Part shown: one piece after another, positions 7,306 through 17,100 of the stretch
How positions within the stretch are numbered: the stretch's first letter is position 1
Layout: each line of letters starts with the position of its first letter
NCBI GenBank assembly: GCA_035443185.1
Contig: DAORRV010000006.1
Span: 20,436 to 84,435, forward strand
Origin: UBA2330 sp035443185
Lineage (GTDB): Bacteria; Bacteroidota; Ignavibacteria; Tepidaquicellales; Tepidaquicellaceae
DNA: 64,000 bases
Direction of reading: 5' to 3'
Translations under genes and position numbers: made by a program
Notes under the pieces: generated by a model
Database searches by the model: none
Told to the model about the DNA's origin: nothing
Seen by the model: the letters and a program-made list of their open reading frames with translations, nothing else

Positions 7306-10300
7306 TTAAGGTCTTTGAGTAGAAATAAAATTGAACGAGTTATTATCTGTAATTCCAAGATCAGACAGATCAGCAACTGAATCTCCGTTTACATCTTCCT
7401 GTATATAACCGCTGAGAAAATTTAAACTTGCATTGTCAATAATTCCCAGATCTGTAATGTCAATTACATCATCCTTATTAACATCACCTGTAAATATACA
7501 AAACTTTGTTCCGTTAAGAGTCAGATTGTTCCCAAAAGCCTTGTTTAAGGAATTTGTATAATCATAAACCATTCCCGCAGATTCAAATTTTATTGGTGTG
7601 GAACTCCAGGTCTCAAGTGTATTTCTATGGTCTGTTACTATATAATAATTCTGATCATTCTGTACATTTAGAAAGTACAAAAGCAGTACTCCTGATGCAT
7701 CTGAAACTGATTTTGAAGAATCAATGATACTGTATGGAGAACTTCCGTTTCTTAAAAAAACTTTTACAGTATCGGATACATTTATTAAAGTATTTACATT
7801 ATAATATCCTTGCATCAATACTGTAAGATCCAGTAAAAAATTTTGATTATACTTCATCGTTACAAAATCAAGTCCGCCTCCGATACCTTTACTGGATCCT
7901 GTGACTACAATGTTTCCCTCATTATCTGCATGTACGGCAGCAGCTTTATCCGAATCATTATCAGAATAATTGTATTTCTCTTCCCAAACTTTTATTCCGG
8001 TGCCTGTATATTTTATCGTACAGAAATTTAATCCGGTAATTATATCATTACAAAATCCGGTAGTATAAACGAATCCAGCCTTATCTGTTTTTAAATCAGT
8101 TGCAAAGTCAGTTGAATTTGATGTTCCGTTGAATGATCTTGTCCAGATCAGATTTCCGTTAAAGTCATATTTAATAGTTGTCATATCAGCAGAGGTAACT
8201 GTATTATTCAAACTTCCCGATAAATAAATATTACCATTATTGTCTGTACTTAAAGATGCTGATTCGTCATCCAATGATGCTGTACCGTTTTTTAACCTCG
8301 ACCAAATTAAATTTCCTGCAGAGTTAAATTTTAAAAGCAAAACATCAAAACCATTACCACTGATCTTACTTTTACCGCAGACATAGATGTTTCCTGCTTT
8401 ATCTAATTTTATGTCTGATGGAATGTCATTATCATTTGAGGAATTATTATTGTATACAGCTGACCAGTCTAAATTCCCTGAACTGCTGTATTTTAAAACT
8501 ACTATATCTTCACCGGTTCCGGTACTCTGAATTTTACCAATAACACAAACTCCACCCTGTCCGTCTGAAATTATTTCCACTGCTTTATCTTCCAAGTTTG
8601 CTACACCGTTATAATATTTTATCCATTGCTGTACTCCGGCATTATTATATTTAATAGTTGCTATATCATACGCGCTTCCGTTTTGAAGTAAATGTCCTGT
8701 TACAAATACATTTCCAAGATTATCCATTGTAATACCGGCAGTATAATCATTTCCTCCTGAGCTGCCATTAGTTATCTTTTCCCACTGAAGAAATCCGTCA
8801 GTATTATATTTGATCACAGAAAAATCATAACCGCTTCCAGGTCCAATACTGCTTCCTGCAATATAAGAATTCCCGGAGTTATCTACTTCTATTCCAGATG
8901 GCTTTTCGTCAAATCCACTGTTGTCATATCTTGAAACCCATAAAGGTACACCAGACGGATTGTATTTTATTGTTGCATAATCCAGTCCAGTCAAAGTCTG
9001 ATAGCTGTATCCGGTCACATATAAATTTCCACCAGCATCTGTATTCATATCTACAGATTCATCTATTCCGCTGCCTGAACCGTCGTATCGGGTTTCAAAA
9101 ACTGAGTTTCCGGTTGATGTATATTTAATCGAAAGATAATCACTGGTACCGCAAAGTCCGAAAAAATAACTGTAACTTTGTGCGGTGACATAAAAATTAC
9201 CTGAATTATCAAGTTCAATACCAATAGGGATATCGTCAAGATCTCCCGGACCATTATATTGTTTATTCCAGATTACATCGCCTGAAGTATTGTATTTGAT
9301 AGTAACTACATCGCTTGTACCGTCTGTTTGTCTGATTGAATTTCCTGTTACACCAATATTTCCATTCGCATCAGCTTTTATACCAACTGCTTTGTCGAAA
9401 TAATTTTCGCTTCCGTTAAATGTCTTTGCCCATTGCTGTGTTCCTGATGAGTTATATTTTACTGTTGCAAAATCATAAAATGATGAATTCACATGACTGT
9501 AGCCTGTTACATAAATATTACCGGAAGGATCTAATGCTATACCTGTTGCCGCATCGTCATTTAACGAAGTACCATTATACCTCGATACAAACTGCTGAGT
9601 ACCTGCAGAATTATATTTTACCATTGCATAATCATATCCGCCTCCAATGCCTCCGACACTTCTTCCACACACAAAAATATTATTAGAATTATCTAAAACC
9701 ATATCTGAAAGTTCATCTTCTGCTGATGAGGGACCATTGTAAAATCTCTCCCAAATAAGATTTCCGGAGGGATCATATTTTAAAACGGTATAATTATTTG
9801 ATTCACCTACCTTATAAGAATACCCCGAAAGAATAATATTTCCATCAGCTGAAATAGCTGCTTTCTTTAAATAATCATCTGAATTTGAAACTCCGTTCCA
9901 TCTCTTTCCCCAGATAAAAGATCCGCTCAGATCATACTTTAATAAGATAAAATCATAACCTGTACCTGTTCCAAAACTATAGCCGGCGGCATAAATATAA
10001 TTTCCACCGTCATATAAGATCTCTATTCCATTGTCGTCAAAATTTCCTGTGCCGTTATAAGATTTAGTCCACTGCTCCACTCCAGTTGAATTATATTTAA
10101 CAGTTATGACATCCGCCTGTCCGCCGGTGATCCTTGAATTTCCAGTAATATAAATATTTCCTGAATTGTCTTTTGTAATGCTGTTTCCTACATCATTATG
10201 ATTTGCAGCACCGTTAAATTTTGAGATCCATTGTCTTGTACCGTCAGCAGTAAACTTTACTGTTATAATGTCTGAGAATGTTCCACTCAGAATACTTTTT

Positions 10301-10476
10301 CCTGTCATATAAAAATCTCCGTTGCTGTCAATAATTATGTCAGAAGGAGTATCAGTGCTGGATTCCGGACCTGTATATCGGTGTAACCACTGCTCATTGA
10401 CCTGTGCAAAGGATAATCGGGAATAAATTAATATTGTAAAAGTCAGGAATAAAAATTTTATAATTAAAGTTTTCAT
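7306..10476 (-). CDS. Secreted 16-repeat SBBP propeller protein with dockerin-like C-terminus
   Basis: Large exported repeat protein of unknown partner. After a signal peptide (about 1-24) the sequence is made of 16 units of about 53 residues that each contain a W/F-x-x-x-Y/F-N-G core, a DxxGNIYVTG strand and YDxxTIKYNxxG. These are SBBP (seven-bladed propeller) repeats and would build about two propellers. Residues 890-990 form a further strand-rich domain. The end (about 998-1056) holds two calcium-loop repeats, GDVNKDDVIDITDLG and EDVNGDSVADLSDLG, with the D/N spacing of type I dockerin or EF-hand-like loops. There is no PNPFNP sorting domain, unlike the neighbouring secreted proteins. The role of the dockerin-like end (surface docking or calcium-stabilised folding) is inference. 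Confidence 0.85.
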   Translation of the reverse strand: MKTLIIKFLFLTFTILIYSRLSFAQVNEQWLHRYTGPESSTDTPSDIIIDSNGDFYMTGKSILSGTFSDIITVKFTADGTRQWISKFNGAANHNDVGNSITKDNSGNIYITGNSRITGGQADVITVKYNSTGVEQWTKSYNGTGNFDDNGIEILYDGGNYIYAAGYSFGTGTGYDFILLKYDLSGSFIWGKRWNGVSNSDDYLKKAAISADGNIILSGYSYKVGESNNYTVLKYDPSGNLIWERFYNGPSSAEDELSDMVLDNSNNIFVCGRSVGGIGGGYDYAMVKYNSAGTQQFVSRYNGTSLNDDAATGIALDPSGNIYVTGYSHVNSSFYDFATVKYNSSGTQQWAKTFNGSENYFDKAVGIKADANGNIGVTGNSIRQTDGTSDVVTIKYNTSGDVIWNKQYNGPGDLDDIPIGIELDNSGNFYVTAQSYSYFFGLCGTSDYLSIKYTSTGNSVFETRYDGSGSGIDESVDMNTDAGGNLYVTGYSYQTLTGLDYATIKYNPSGVPLWVSRYDNSGFDEKPSGIEVDNSGNSYIAGSSIGPGSGYDFSVIKYNTDGFLQWEKITNGSSGGNDYTAGITMDNLGNVFVTGHLLQNGSAYDIATIKYNNAGVQQWIKYYNGVANLEDKAVEIISDGQGGVCVIGKIQSTGTGEDIVVLKYSSSGNLDWSAVYNNNSSNDNDIPSDIKLDKAGNIYVCGKSKISGNGFDVLLLKFNSAGNLIWSRLKNGTASLDDESASLSTDNNGNIYLSGSLNNTVTSADMTTIKYDFNGNLIWTRSFNGTSNSTDFATDLKTDKAGFVYTTGFCNDIITGLNFCTIKYTGTGIKVWEEKYNYSDNDSDKAAAVHADNEGNIVVTGSSKGIGGGLDFVTMKYNQNFLLDLTVLMQGYYNVNTLINVSDTVKVFLRNGSSPYSIIDSSKSVSDASGVLLLYFLNVQNDQNYYIVTDHRNTLETWSSTPIKFESAGMVYDYTNSLNKAFGNNLTLNGTKFCIFTGDVNKDDVIDITDLGIIDNASLNFLSGYIQEDVNGDSVADLSDLGITDNNSFNFISTQRP

Positions 10477-10781
10477 TTCATTATAATTTGATTATACAAA
10501 ATTAGTTATTTTAATTTTAAAATGTAAACTTTTGATTGTATACTTTTTAAAAAAATGAGTATCTCCACATGATTGACATTTTAAATCAAAACTATTATGT
10601 TTGTAAAGATTAAAGAATTTAAATATGGTCTATTGTAAAATTAATTTATTTTTTGGGGAATAAATTAATTAATTTTTTCAATATTCCATTTCTGTTTTAG
10701 GCGTGATAAATTAAATATAATTCTAAAAATAAAATTGTTCTTATTTAACATTCATTACTAACTTAAACCCAAGGAGACAAC
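10477..10781. other. AT-rich divergent spacer with strong Shine-Dalgarno before the 10782 gene
   Basis: About 305 bases between two divergent secreted-protein genes, with no open frame of note. The right end has aaggag at 10771-10776, six bases before the ATG at 10782, a clear Shine-Dalgarno that is unusual here because most leaders in the window are simply A-rich. I see no other structure. Confidence 0.55.
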
Positions 10782-12509
10782 ATGAAAATTCTACAAAAAT
10801 TTTCAATCAGTTTCACAGCAATACTTGCTTTCATTCTGATAAATGCTTTTATCACAAATGAAGCAACAGCTTCACACTTTCGTTATGGTCATCTGACTTA
10901 CACAAAAAACCCAGCAAATCCGCTTGAAGTAACATTTACTTTAACTGATGCTTTCAGAAGAAGCAGTTACGGTGCTCCGGTTGTTGGTTCAATTTTTACT
11001 GAATCAACAGGTGCTACATCTCTCATTTTTGGAGATGCCACAAGTACTCCCACATTGAGATATGTAGTTATTTCTATTGACATTGCAAATGACTGGCTGC
11101 TTGCAAGAGCTTTACAGCCCGGCGATGATACAAAAGAATCCATTACTCATGTTTATCCGGCAGGTGGTGGACCTTATCAGGCTGAAATATTTTCTTCGGC
11201 AAGAACAGGTGTTGAGATCAATAACCCGAATCAAAGTTACAGAGTCTCAACGATCGTTGATGTAACTAACGGAAATAATTCTCCAATCAGTACACTTCCT
11301 GTTATTGTAAATCTTGTACAATCACCTGCTTCAATGTTTGCTGTACCTGCTATAGATCCTGATGCAGGAACAACATTAAAATACAGATTTGCAACACTTG
11401 CAGAAATGGGTGGTGTTAGTCAAAATCCACCATCAGCAGGCGGATTTCCTGCTACGATCGACAGAGTAACTGGTATCGTAACATGGAATACTACAGGTGC
11501 TGTTCTTGGCGGACTGTATTCATGCCAGATCATAATTGAAGACAGAAGCTCTGCTGATACAAACATCCTGAGAACCAGGGTAGCTGTAGATTTTCTTATT
11601 CTTATAAATAATGCTTGTCCTAATCCAAACTTTCCTACATTTGTTGCACCGTCCCCTACTTGTGGAACTGTGTTCGCAGGTGCTCCGGGAACTCCGATCT
11701 CATTTGATATAACAGCATCAGATCTTGATCCGGGTAATGTTTTATTAAATTCTACCGGATTACCTCCGGGTGCTACAATGACTCCTGTACTTCCACAACA
11801 AGGAAATCCTGTAAGCAGTCAATTTAACTGGGTTGCAGTTGCAGGTGTTTATGTTGTTTCTTTCACTGCAACAGATTCATGCGGTGCACAAACGATCTGC
11901 ACATATTCATTTGATATAGTTCTACCCGTTGAGCTTTCTTCATTTACATCAACTGTAACAGCAAATGATGTTACTTTGAACTGGTCAACAATTACTGAAA
12001 CCAATAACTCAGGATTCAATATAGAAAGAGCTTCTTATGTTAATGGAGTTCTGACTGACTGGAATACTCTTGGTAATGTTCAGGGAAATGGAAATTCAAA
12101 TACAGTACATTCATATTCATTTACTGACAAAAATCTTGGTGCAGGTAATTATGCTTACAGATTAAAGCAGATCGATTTCAATGGTAATTTTGAATATCAC
12201 AATCTGAGTTCTGATGTAAATATTGGATTGCCAACCAGATTTGAATTAATGCAGAACTATCCTAATCCTTTCAATCCATCAACAAAGATCAGCTTTGAGC
12301 TGCCTACAGATGGTACTGTTAAGCTTTCAGTATTTGATAACAGCGGAAAGCAGGTTCAGGAATTAGTCAATGGACATAAAAATTCAGGCTATTATTCTGT
12401 AGATTTCAACGGATCAAATCTTGCAAGTGGTGTCTATTACTACAAGCTTGAGTTCTCATCCGTAAGTGAATCAGTTGTTAAGATCAGAAAAATGGCATTA
12501 GTTAAATAA
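10782..12509 (+). CDS. Secreted cadherin/Ig-like protein with Fn3-like and T9SS sorting domains
   Basis: Exported protein of 575 residues, probably surface-located. A signal peptide (about 1-30, ending before SHFRYGHLTY) leads into a beta-rich region; the HFRYG-type opening occurs at the mature end of various secreted proteins but I cannot name its function. Residues 170-270 and 285-380 look like Ig/cadherin-like repeats (AIDPDAGTTLKYRF, ITASDLDPGNVL, FTATDSCG). An Fn3-like domain starts at LPVELSSFTS (about 384), the same linker module as in the genes at 3023 and 4824, and the last 90 residues form a T9SS sorting domain with NYPNPFNPSTKI. The ATG has a good Shine-Dalgarno. Confidence 0.85.
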   Translation: MKILQKFSISFTAILAFILINAFITNEATASHFRYGHLTYTKNPANPLEVTFTLTDAFRRSSYGAPVVGSIFTESTGATSLIFGDATSTPTLRYVVISIDIANDWLLARALQPGDDTKESITHVYPAGGGPYQAEIFSSARTGVEINNPNQSYRVSTIVDVTNGNNSPISTLPVIVNLVQSPASMFAVPAIDPDAGTTLKYRFATLAEMGGVSQNPPSAGGFPATIDRVTGIVTWNTTGAVLGGLYSCQIIIEDRSSADTNILRTRVAVDFLILINNACPNPNFPTFVAPSPTCGTVFAGAPGTPISFDITASDLDPGNVLLNSTGLPPGATMTPVLPQQGNPVSSQFNWVAVAGVYVVSFTATDSCGAQTICTYSFDIVLPVELSSFTSTVTANDVTLNWSTITETNNSGFNIERASYVNGVLTDWNTLGNVQGNGNSNTVHSYSFTDKNLGAGNYAYRLKQIDFNGNFEYHNLSSDVNIGLPTRFELMQNYPNPFNPSTKISFELPTDGTVKLSVFDNSGKQVQELVNGHKNSGYYSVDFNGSNLASGVYYYKLEFSSVSESVVKIRKMALVK

Positions 12510-12532
12510 TCATATTTCTGAAAAATATTTTA

Positions 12533-12561
12533 AATCCCTGTCTGTAATTCAGACAGGGATT
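12533..12561 (+). terminator. Intrinsic terminator after the 10782 gene
   Basis: Perfect 12-bp stem (12533-12544 with 12550-12561, aatccctgtctg / cagacagggatt) with a 5-base loop, followed by T-rich sequence, 23 bases after the stop codon. Confidence 0.88.
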
Positions 12562-12631
12562 TTATTTTAATAATTTTTTCTATCTTATATTCGGTTAAAT
12601 ATTTTTTAAAAATAATAATTGATTTAATAAA

Positions 12632-13978
12632 TTGAAAAAATATTTATACATATTATTTTTCCTTTTATTGTGCAGTACTTTGTCTGCACAACTTCCTAAT
12701 CACAATATTCATCTCATTGCCAATTTAAATAACTATCCCGCATATTCAGCTTTATGGGGTTATACTGATACTGATGGAAATGAATATGCAATACTTGGAT
12801 GCAGCAATGGTACTTCTATTGTAAATATTACTGATTCATCAAATGTACATGAAGTTGGATTTATTCCCGGTCCAATCAGCGGATGGAGGGAAATGAAGAC
12901 TTATTCTCATTATGCTTATGTAGTTTCTGAAGGTACTAACAGCAGACTTCAGATCATTGATCTTCAGTATCTTCCCGATTCAGTAAATCTTGTCAGGACA
13001 TGGTCTTACAGCGGATATACTTATACTCATGCAATTTCACAATCGGGTCCGTATCTATATTTAAGCGGTGGAAATGCAAGCCCAAATGGCGGAGTTCAGA
13101 TCATTGATGTTACTGATCCTGTCAACCCTGTGAGAAGAGGTTTCAATTCTGAAAGATATGTTCATGACTGCAGAATATTGAATGATACAATCTGGACATG
13201 CAACATTAATAATCAAAGAGTTTCTATAATTAATTCTGGAAATAAAGATAATCCTACGGAGATCAGAAATTTTCTTACACTACAAGGCTTTCCTCATAAT
13301 TGTGCCATTACTGATGACAGGAAATATTTATTTGTAACTCATGAAAATGAAGATCCTGGTGTACTGGAAATTTATAACATAGAAGATCTGGACAATATAA
13401 CTTATATCAGAAACTGGCAACCGACTAATATTACAACATCAATTACTCACAATGTCGAAATTTATGGAAACTATGCAATAGTTGCTCATTATACTTCAGG
13501 AGTCAGGATCCTCGACATTTCAGATCCCGTAAACCCTGAAGAAGTAGCATGGTATGACACAAGACCACAGGATAATTCAACAATGTACGAAGGTTGTTGG
13601 GCTGTTTATTTGTTTCCGTCCGGTAAGATTATAGCTTCTGATATTTCAAATGGATTATTTGTTTTAAGAGCGACTGGTTTGACAGGAATAAATAATTTTG
13701 TAAATGAAGTTCCTGAGAATTTTTATCTGCATCAGAATTTTCCAAATCCATTTAATCCCGAAACATCAATTAAATTTGAAATTCCAGTTCAGGGAAATGT
13801 GTTGATCGAACTTTATAATTCTAAAGGAGAATTCATTTCTGAAATTGTTAATGGAAATAAAACTTCCGGTTCTCATACTGTACATTTTAATGCTGCCTCT
13901 TTAAGCAGCGGTATTTATTTTTGCAGAATGAACTTTAACGGATCCGGCAGGTCTATTAAAATTTCTTTGATTAAATAA
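12632..13978 (+). CDS. Choice-of-anchor B / LVIVD-repeat secreted protein with T9SS tail
   Basis: Exported protein of 448 residues, function unknown. A signal peptide (1-19, ending LSAQ) is followed by repeated LVIVD-type propeller strands such as VQIIDVTDPVNPV and VRILDISDPVNPEEV, the pattern of the choice-of-anchor B family. The start of the mature part (HNIHLIANLNNYP, SALWGYTDTDGNEYAI) also fits that family. The last 85 or so residues are a T9SS sorting domain with NFPNPFNPETSI. The only start that gives a full signal peptide is TTG at 12632. Confidence 0.87.
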   Translation: MKKYLYILFFLLLCSTLSAQLPNHNIHLIANLNNYPAYSALWGYTDTDGNEYAILGCSNGTSIVNITDSSNVHEVGFIPGPISGWREMKTYSHYAYVVSEGTNSRLQIIDLQYLPDSVNLVRTWSYSGYTYTHAISQSGPYLYLSGGNASPNGGVQIIDVTDPVNPVRRGFNSERYVHDCRILNDTIWTCNINNQRVSIINSGNKDNPTEIRNFLTLQGFPHNCAITDDRKYLFVTHENEDPGVLEIYNIEDLDNITYIRNWQPTNITTSITHNVEIYGNYAIVAHYTSGVRILDISDPVNPEEVAWYDTRPQDNSTMYEGCWAVYLFPSGKIIASDISNGLFVLRATGLTGINNFVNEVPENFYLHQNFPNPFNPETSIKFEIPVQGNVLIELYNSKGEFISEIVNGNKTSGSHTVHFNAASLSSGIYFCRMNFNGSGRSIKISLIK

Positions 13979-14068
13979 TTTATTAAAAAGAGAAATTATA
14001 TAACAGTTTTAATTTTAAATAATAATAATTAATTTGATTTAAATTTATAAAATAATTTATAATACTTT

Positions 14069-14078
14069 AAGGAGGTGA
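14069..14078 (+). promoter_or_regulatory. Orphan Shine-Dalgarno-like sequence upstream of the C25 peptidase
   Basis: The run aaggaggtga is a near-perfect anti-16S match but lies 43 bases before the ATG at 14122, with no ATG, GTG or TTG at a normal distance in the frame of the gene. A small imperfect hairpin (about 14094-14109) lies between. It could be a standby site or a chance match. Confidence 0.35.
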
Positions 14079-14121
14079 ATATTTAACTTCATACTTTATT
14101 TTAATAAAGCAAACCCAATTT

Positions 14122-17100
14122 ATGAAATTGAAAAATTTTCTGCTTGTCATCATTATTATCATCACTGCTTTTTCTGATCTTACATTCGCTCAAAATTATA
14201 ACTGGATCACTCCAAATAAAACTTACCTGAAATTATATATTGCCGACGATGGTATTTACAGGATCTCAAAATCCGATTTTACAAATGCCGGGATCAATAC
14301 AAATAACATAGATCCAAGGACTGTTAAGATCTATAATTTAGGTGAACAAAAGCCAGTCTATTTCAGAGGTGAATCTGATGGCTTTTTTAATGATTCTGAT
14401 TATGTTGATTTTTATGGTAGTAGAAATTATGGTGGTCTGTCAAATGTATATAATGCAGATAATCAGGTTATATTTTCAACAAATGAATGGTATGATTTGA
14501 ATTCAGATACAAATGTTTACTGGATTGAATGGGGCGGAGCTAACGGATTAAGGATGGTGAACTCATCTTATAATGCACCCGTTAATTATCAGCAGAATTA
14601 TTCTGAACAAATACTTCACCTCGAAAAAGATAAAATTTACTGGATCGGTCAGGCTACAAATGCAAATGATTTCAGTAATTTTAGTAATGAAAGATATTTA
14701 GGTGAGTCCTGGTACTGGAATCTTTTATATAATGGTCAAACTTTATCAGATACTTTTTCTTTACCTCTCTTAAACAGAAATTCCGTTAATGTCTCTCTTA
14801 GAATTTTTGCTTATCCGCAAAGTGCCAGTTTTACAGTTCCCAATGAACATAACGTTGAAATAAAGATCAATGGAATTGTCGTAACAAATTTTTTGAGAAA
14901 TGATTTTAACAGAATTGATACAACAATAACATTCCCGGTAAACATGCTATCTGATTCTACTGTAAATACAGCTACTGCGACATATACTTCTTCAGGTGGA
15001 TTTTCGGGAACTATGTTCTTTGATCTTTTTGAATTTAAATATCCTCAAAAGTTAAAATTCAGAAATAATTTTGCCAAGATGAAACTCATTGGTGAAGATA
15101 CAACATCAAGAAAGATCAAAGTATCCGGATTAAATCCGGGTAATCAAACTTTTATTTATGACGTATCAAACAACATCAGAATTACATCTTATTCAAATAG
15201 TGCCGATACTCTGATTTTCTCGGCAAGGCAAAATTCCAGTATTGAAATCACAAATAAATTTATTACGAAAAAGCCTTTAAGAATAATTCAGAGACAGGTA
15301 CCTGATCTTGTATCATCTTCAAACGGAGTTGATTATCTAATAATTTATCCGAAAATATTTGAATCTCAGGTACTTCAGCTTCAGAATCACCGTGAAACAT
15401 ATGATAACTTCAGAGTAAAGAAGGCTGAAATACAGGATATTTATGACATTTTTAGTTACGGAATTGTAAGTCCGGATGCAATAAAAAATTTCAACAGACA
15501 TATTTTTTATAACTGGCAGCAGCCAAGAGTAAAATATGTCTGTCTTTTTGGAAGAGGCTCACTCGATCCGAAAAAAAGTTCGGATGCTACTATATACTCT
15601 GAAAATTTTATACCTATAAAAGGAAATCCTTCGTCTGATAATTTTTATTCGAATGTGAATACTGGTACATTTGTTTTTTATAATCAGATTTCAATTGGCA
15701 GATTACCTGCTTTAAATGTAACTGAAGCTCAAAGTATGGTAAATAATATTATCAGTTATGAAACGCAGCCACCTCGGTCATGGTCAAAAGATTTTACATT
15801 TATCGGAGGCGGAGTAAATCAAGTTGAACAGGAATTGTTTAATCCTCAGATAATTGATTCCCTCATCAATCCTCATATTCTTCCAAATCCAATTAAAGGA
15901 AATCCTGTTCGCATAATGAGATATGATCTAAATGGAGCACTTACTTTTAATATAACTGATTCTGTAAAAAATCAAATTAACAGAGGAACAATTGCTGTTA
16001 ATTTTCTTGGACATGCGGGAAGTCAGGATTGGGAAATATCTATGAAAGATCCTAACGTCTTAAATAATAATGGAAATTTTCCGGTTGTATTCAGCATGAC
16101 ATGCTATACCGGTAAAACAGGTGAACCAAATTTCAGATCTTTTGGAGAAAAATTTATGAACATGAATAACAGAGGAGCAGTTGCTTTTTTTGCTACTTCA
16201 GGCTGGGGATTCGTGTATGCCGGATCATGGCTGAACGCAAATATATACAGAGCATTTGCAAAGGACACAATCAGAAGAATCGGAGATATTATTTCTTATG
16301 CCAATAATGTTATCAAAGCTGATTCTTTAGGATTTACCATCAGACATACTGTCAATTGTTACACATTAATGGGTGATCCGGCTCTTAAACTTCAGCTACC
16401 CGTGCAGCCCGAGTTTTCAATTTCTTCTGATGATTATTTACTTTCAAAAAAAAATCCGTCAATTAATGAACCTGTAAATCTAAAATTCTATCCGAAAAAT
16501 TTTGGTTTGAATTCAGATTCTGTGAGAGTTGAAATGAGCATAAACAGAAATAGTCAAAAATATTTTTATAAAGAAAATGTTTTGTATGATTTCAGCAGCA
16601 ATGATACTCTTTCTTATGATTTTAAACTTGATTCAAAAGGACAGTATCAGGTAAAGTTTATTATAGATAGTTTTAATTATTATCCAGATGAAAATAAAAA
16701 TAACAACACACTTATCTTTAATTTAAATATTAATAATATTTCTTTTGTCCCATATAAACCTGTGATAAATTCTGTAATAAAAAATGACAGCGTGGAATAT
16801 GTCGGTCTTAACCCATTTATAAAAAAGAATGAAAAAACTATAACTCTTTTACTGCAGACTGATACTACTGATAAATTCAATTCTCCCATAAAGCAAATCT
16901 TTGTTAATAATGCACCGCAGGGAGTTGTCACAAAATTCAAAACTCTACTGCCTGTAAGAGATACTTCAAAGCTATACTTTTGGCGGACGAATTCAATTGT
17001 GAACGGAGATAGTTCAGGATGGTCGGCAGTTCAGATGTTTAAATATAATCCGCTGTTTACCTCTTTAAATGCAAATGAAAAGGATGGTGAAAATATTCTT

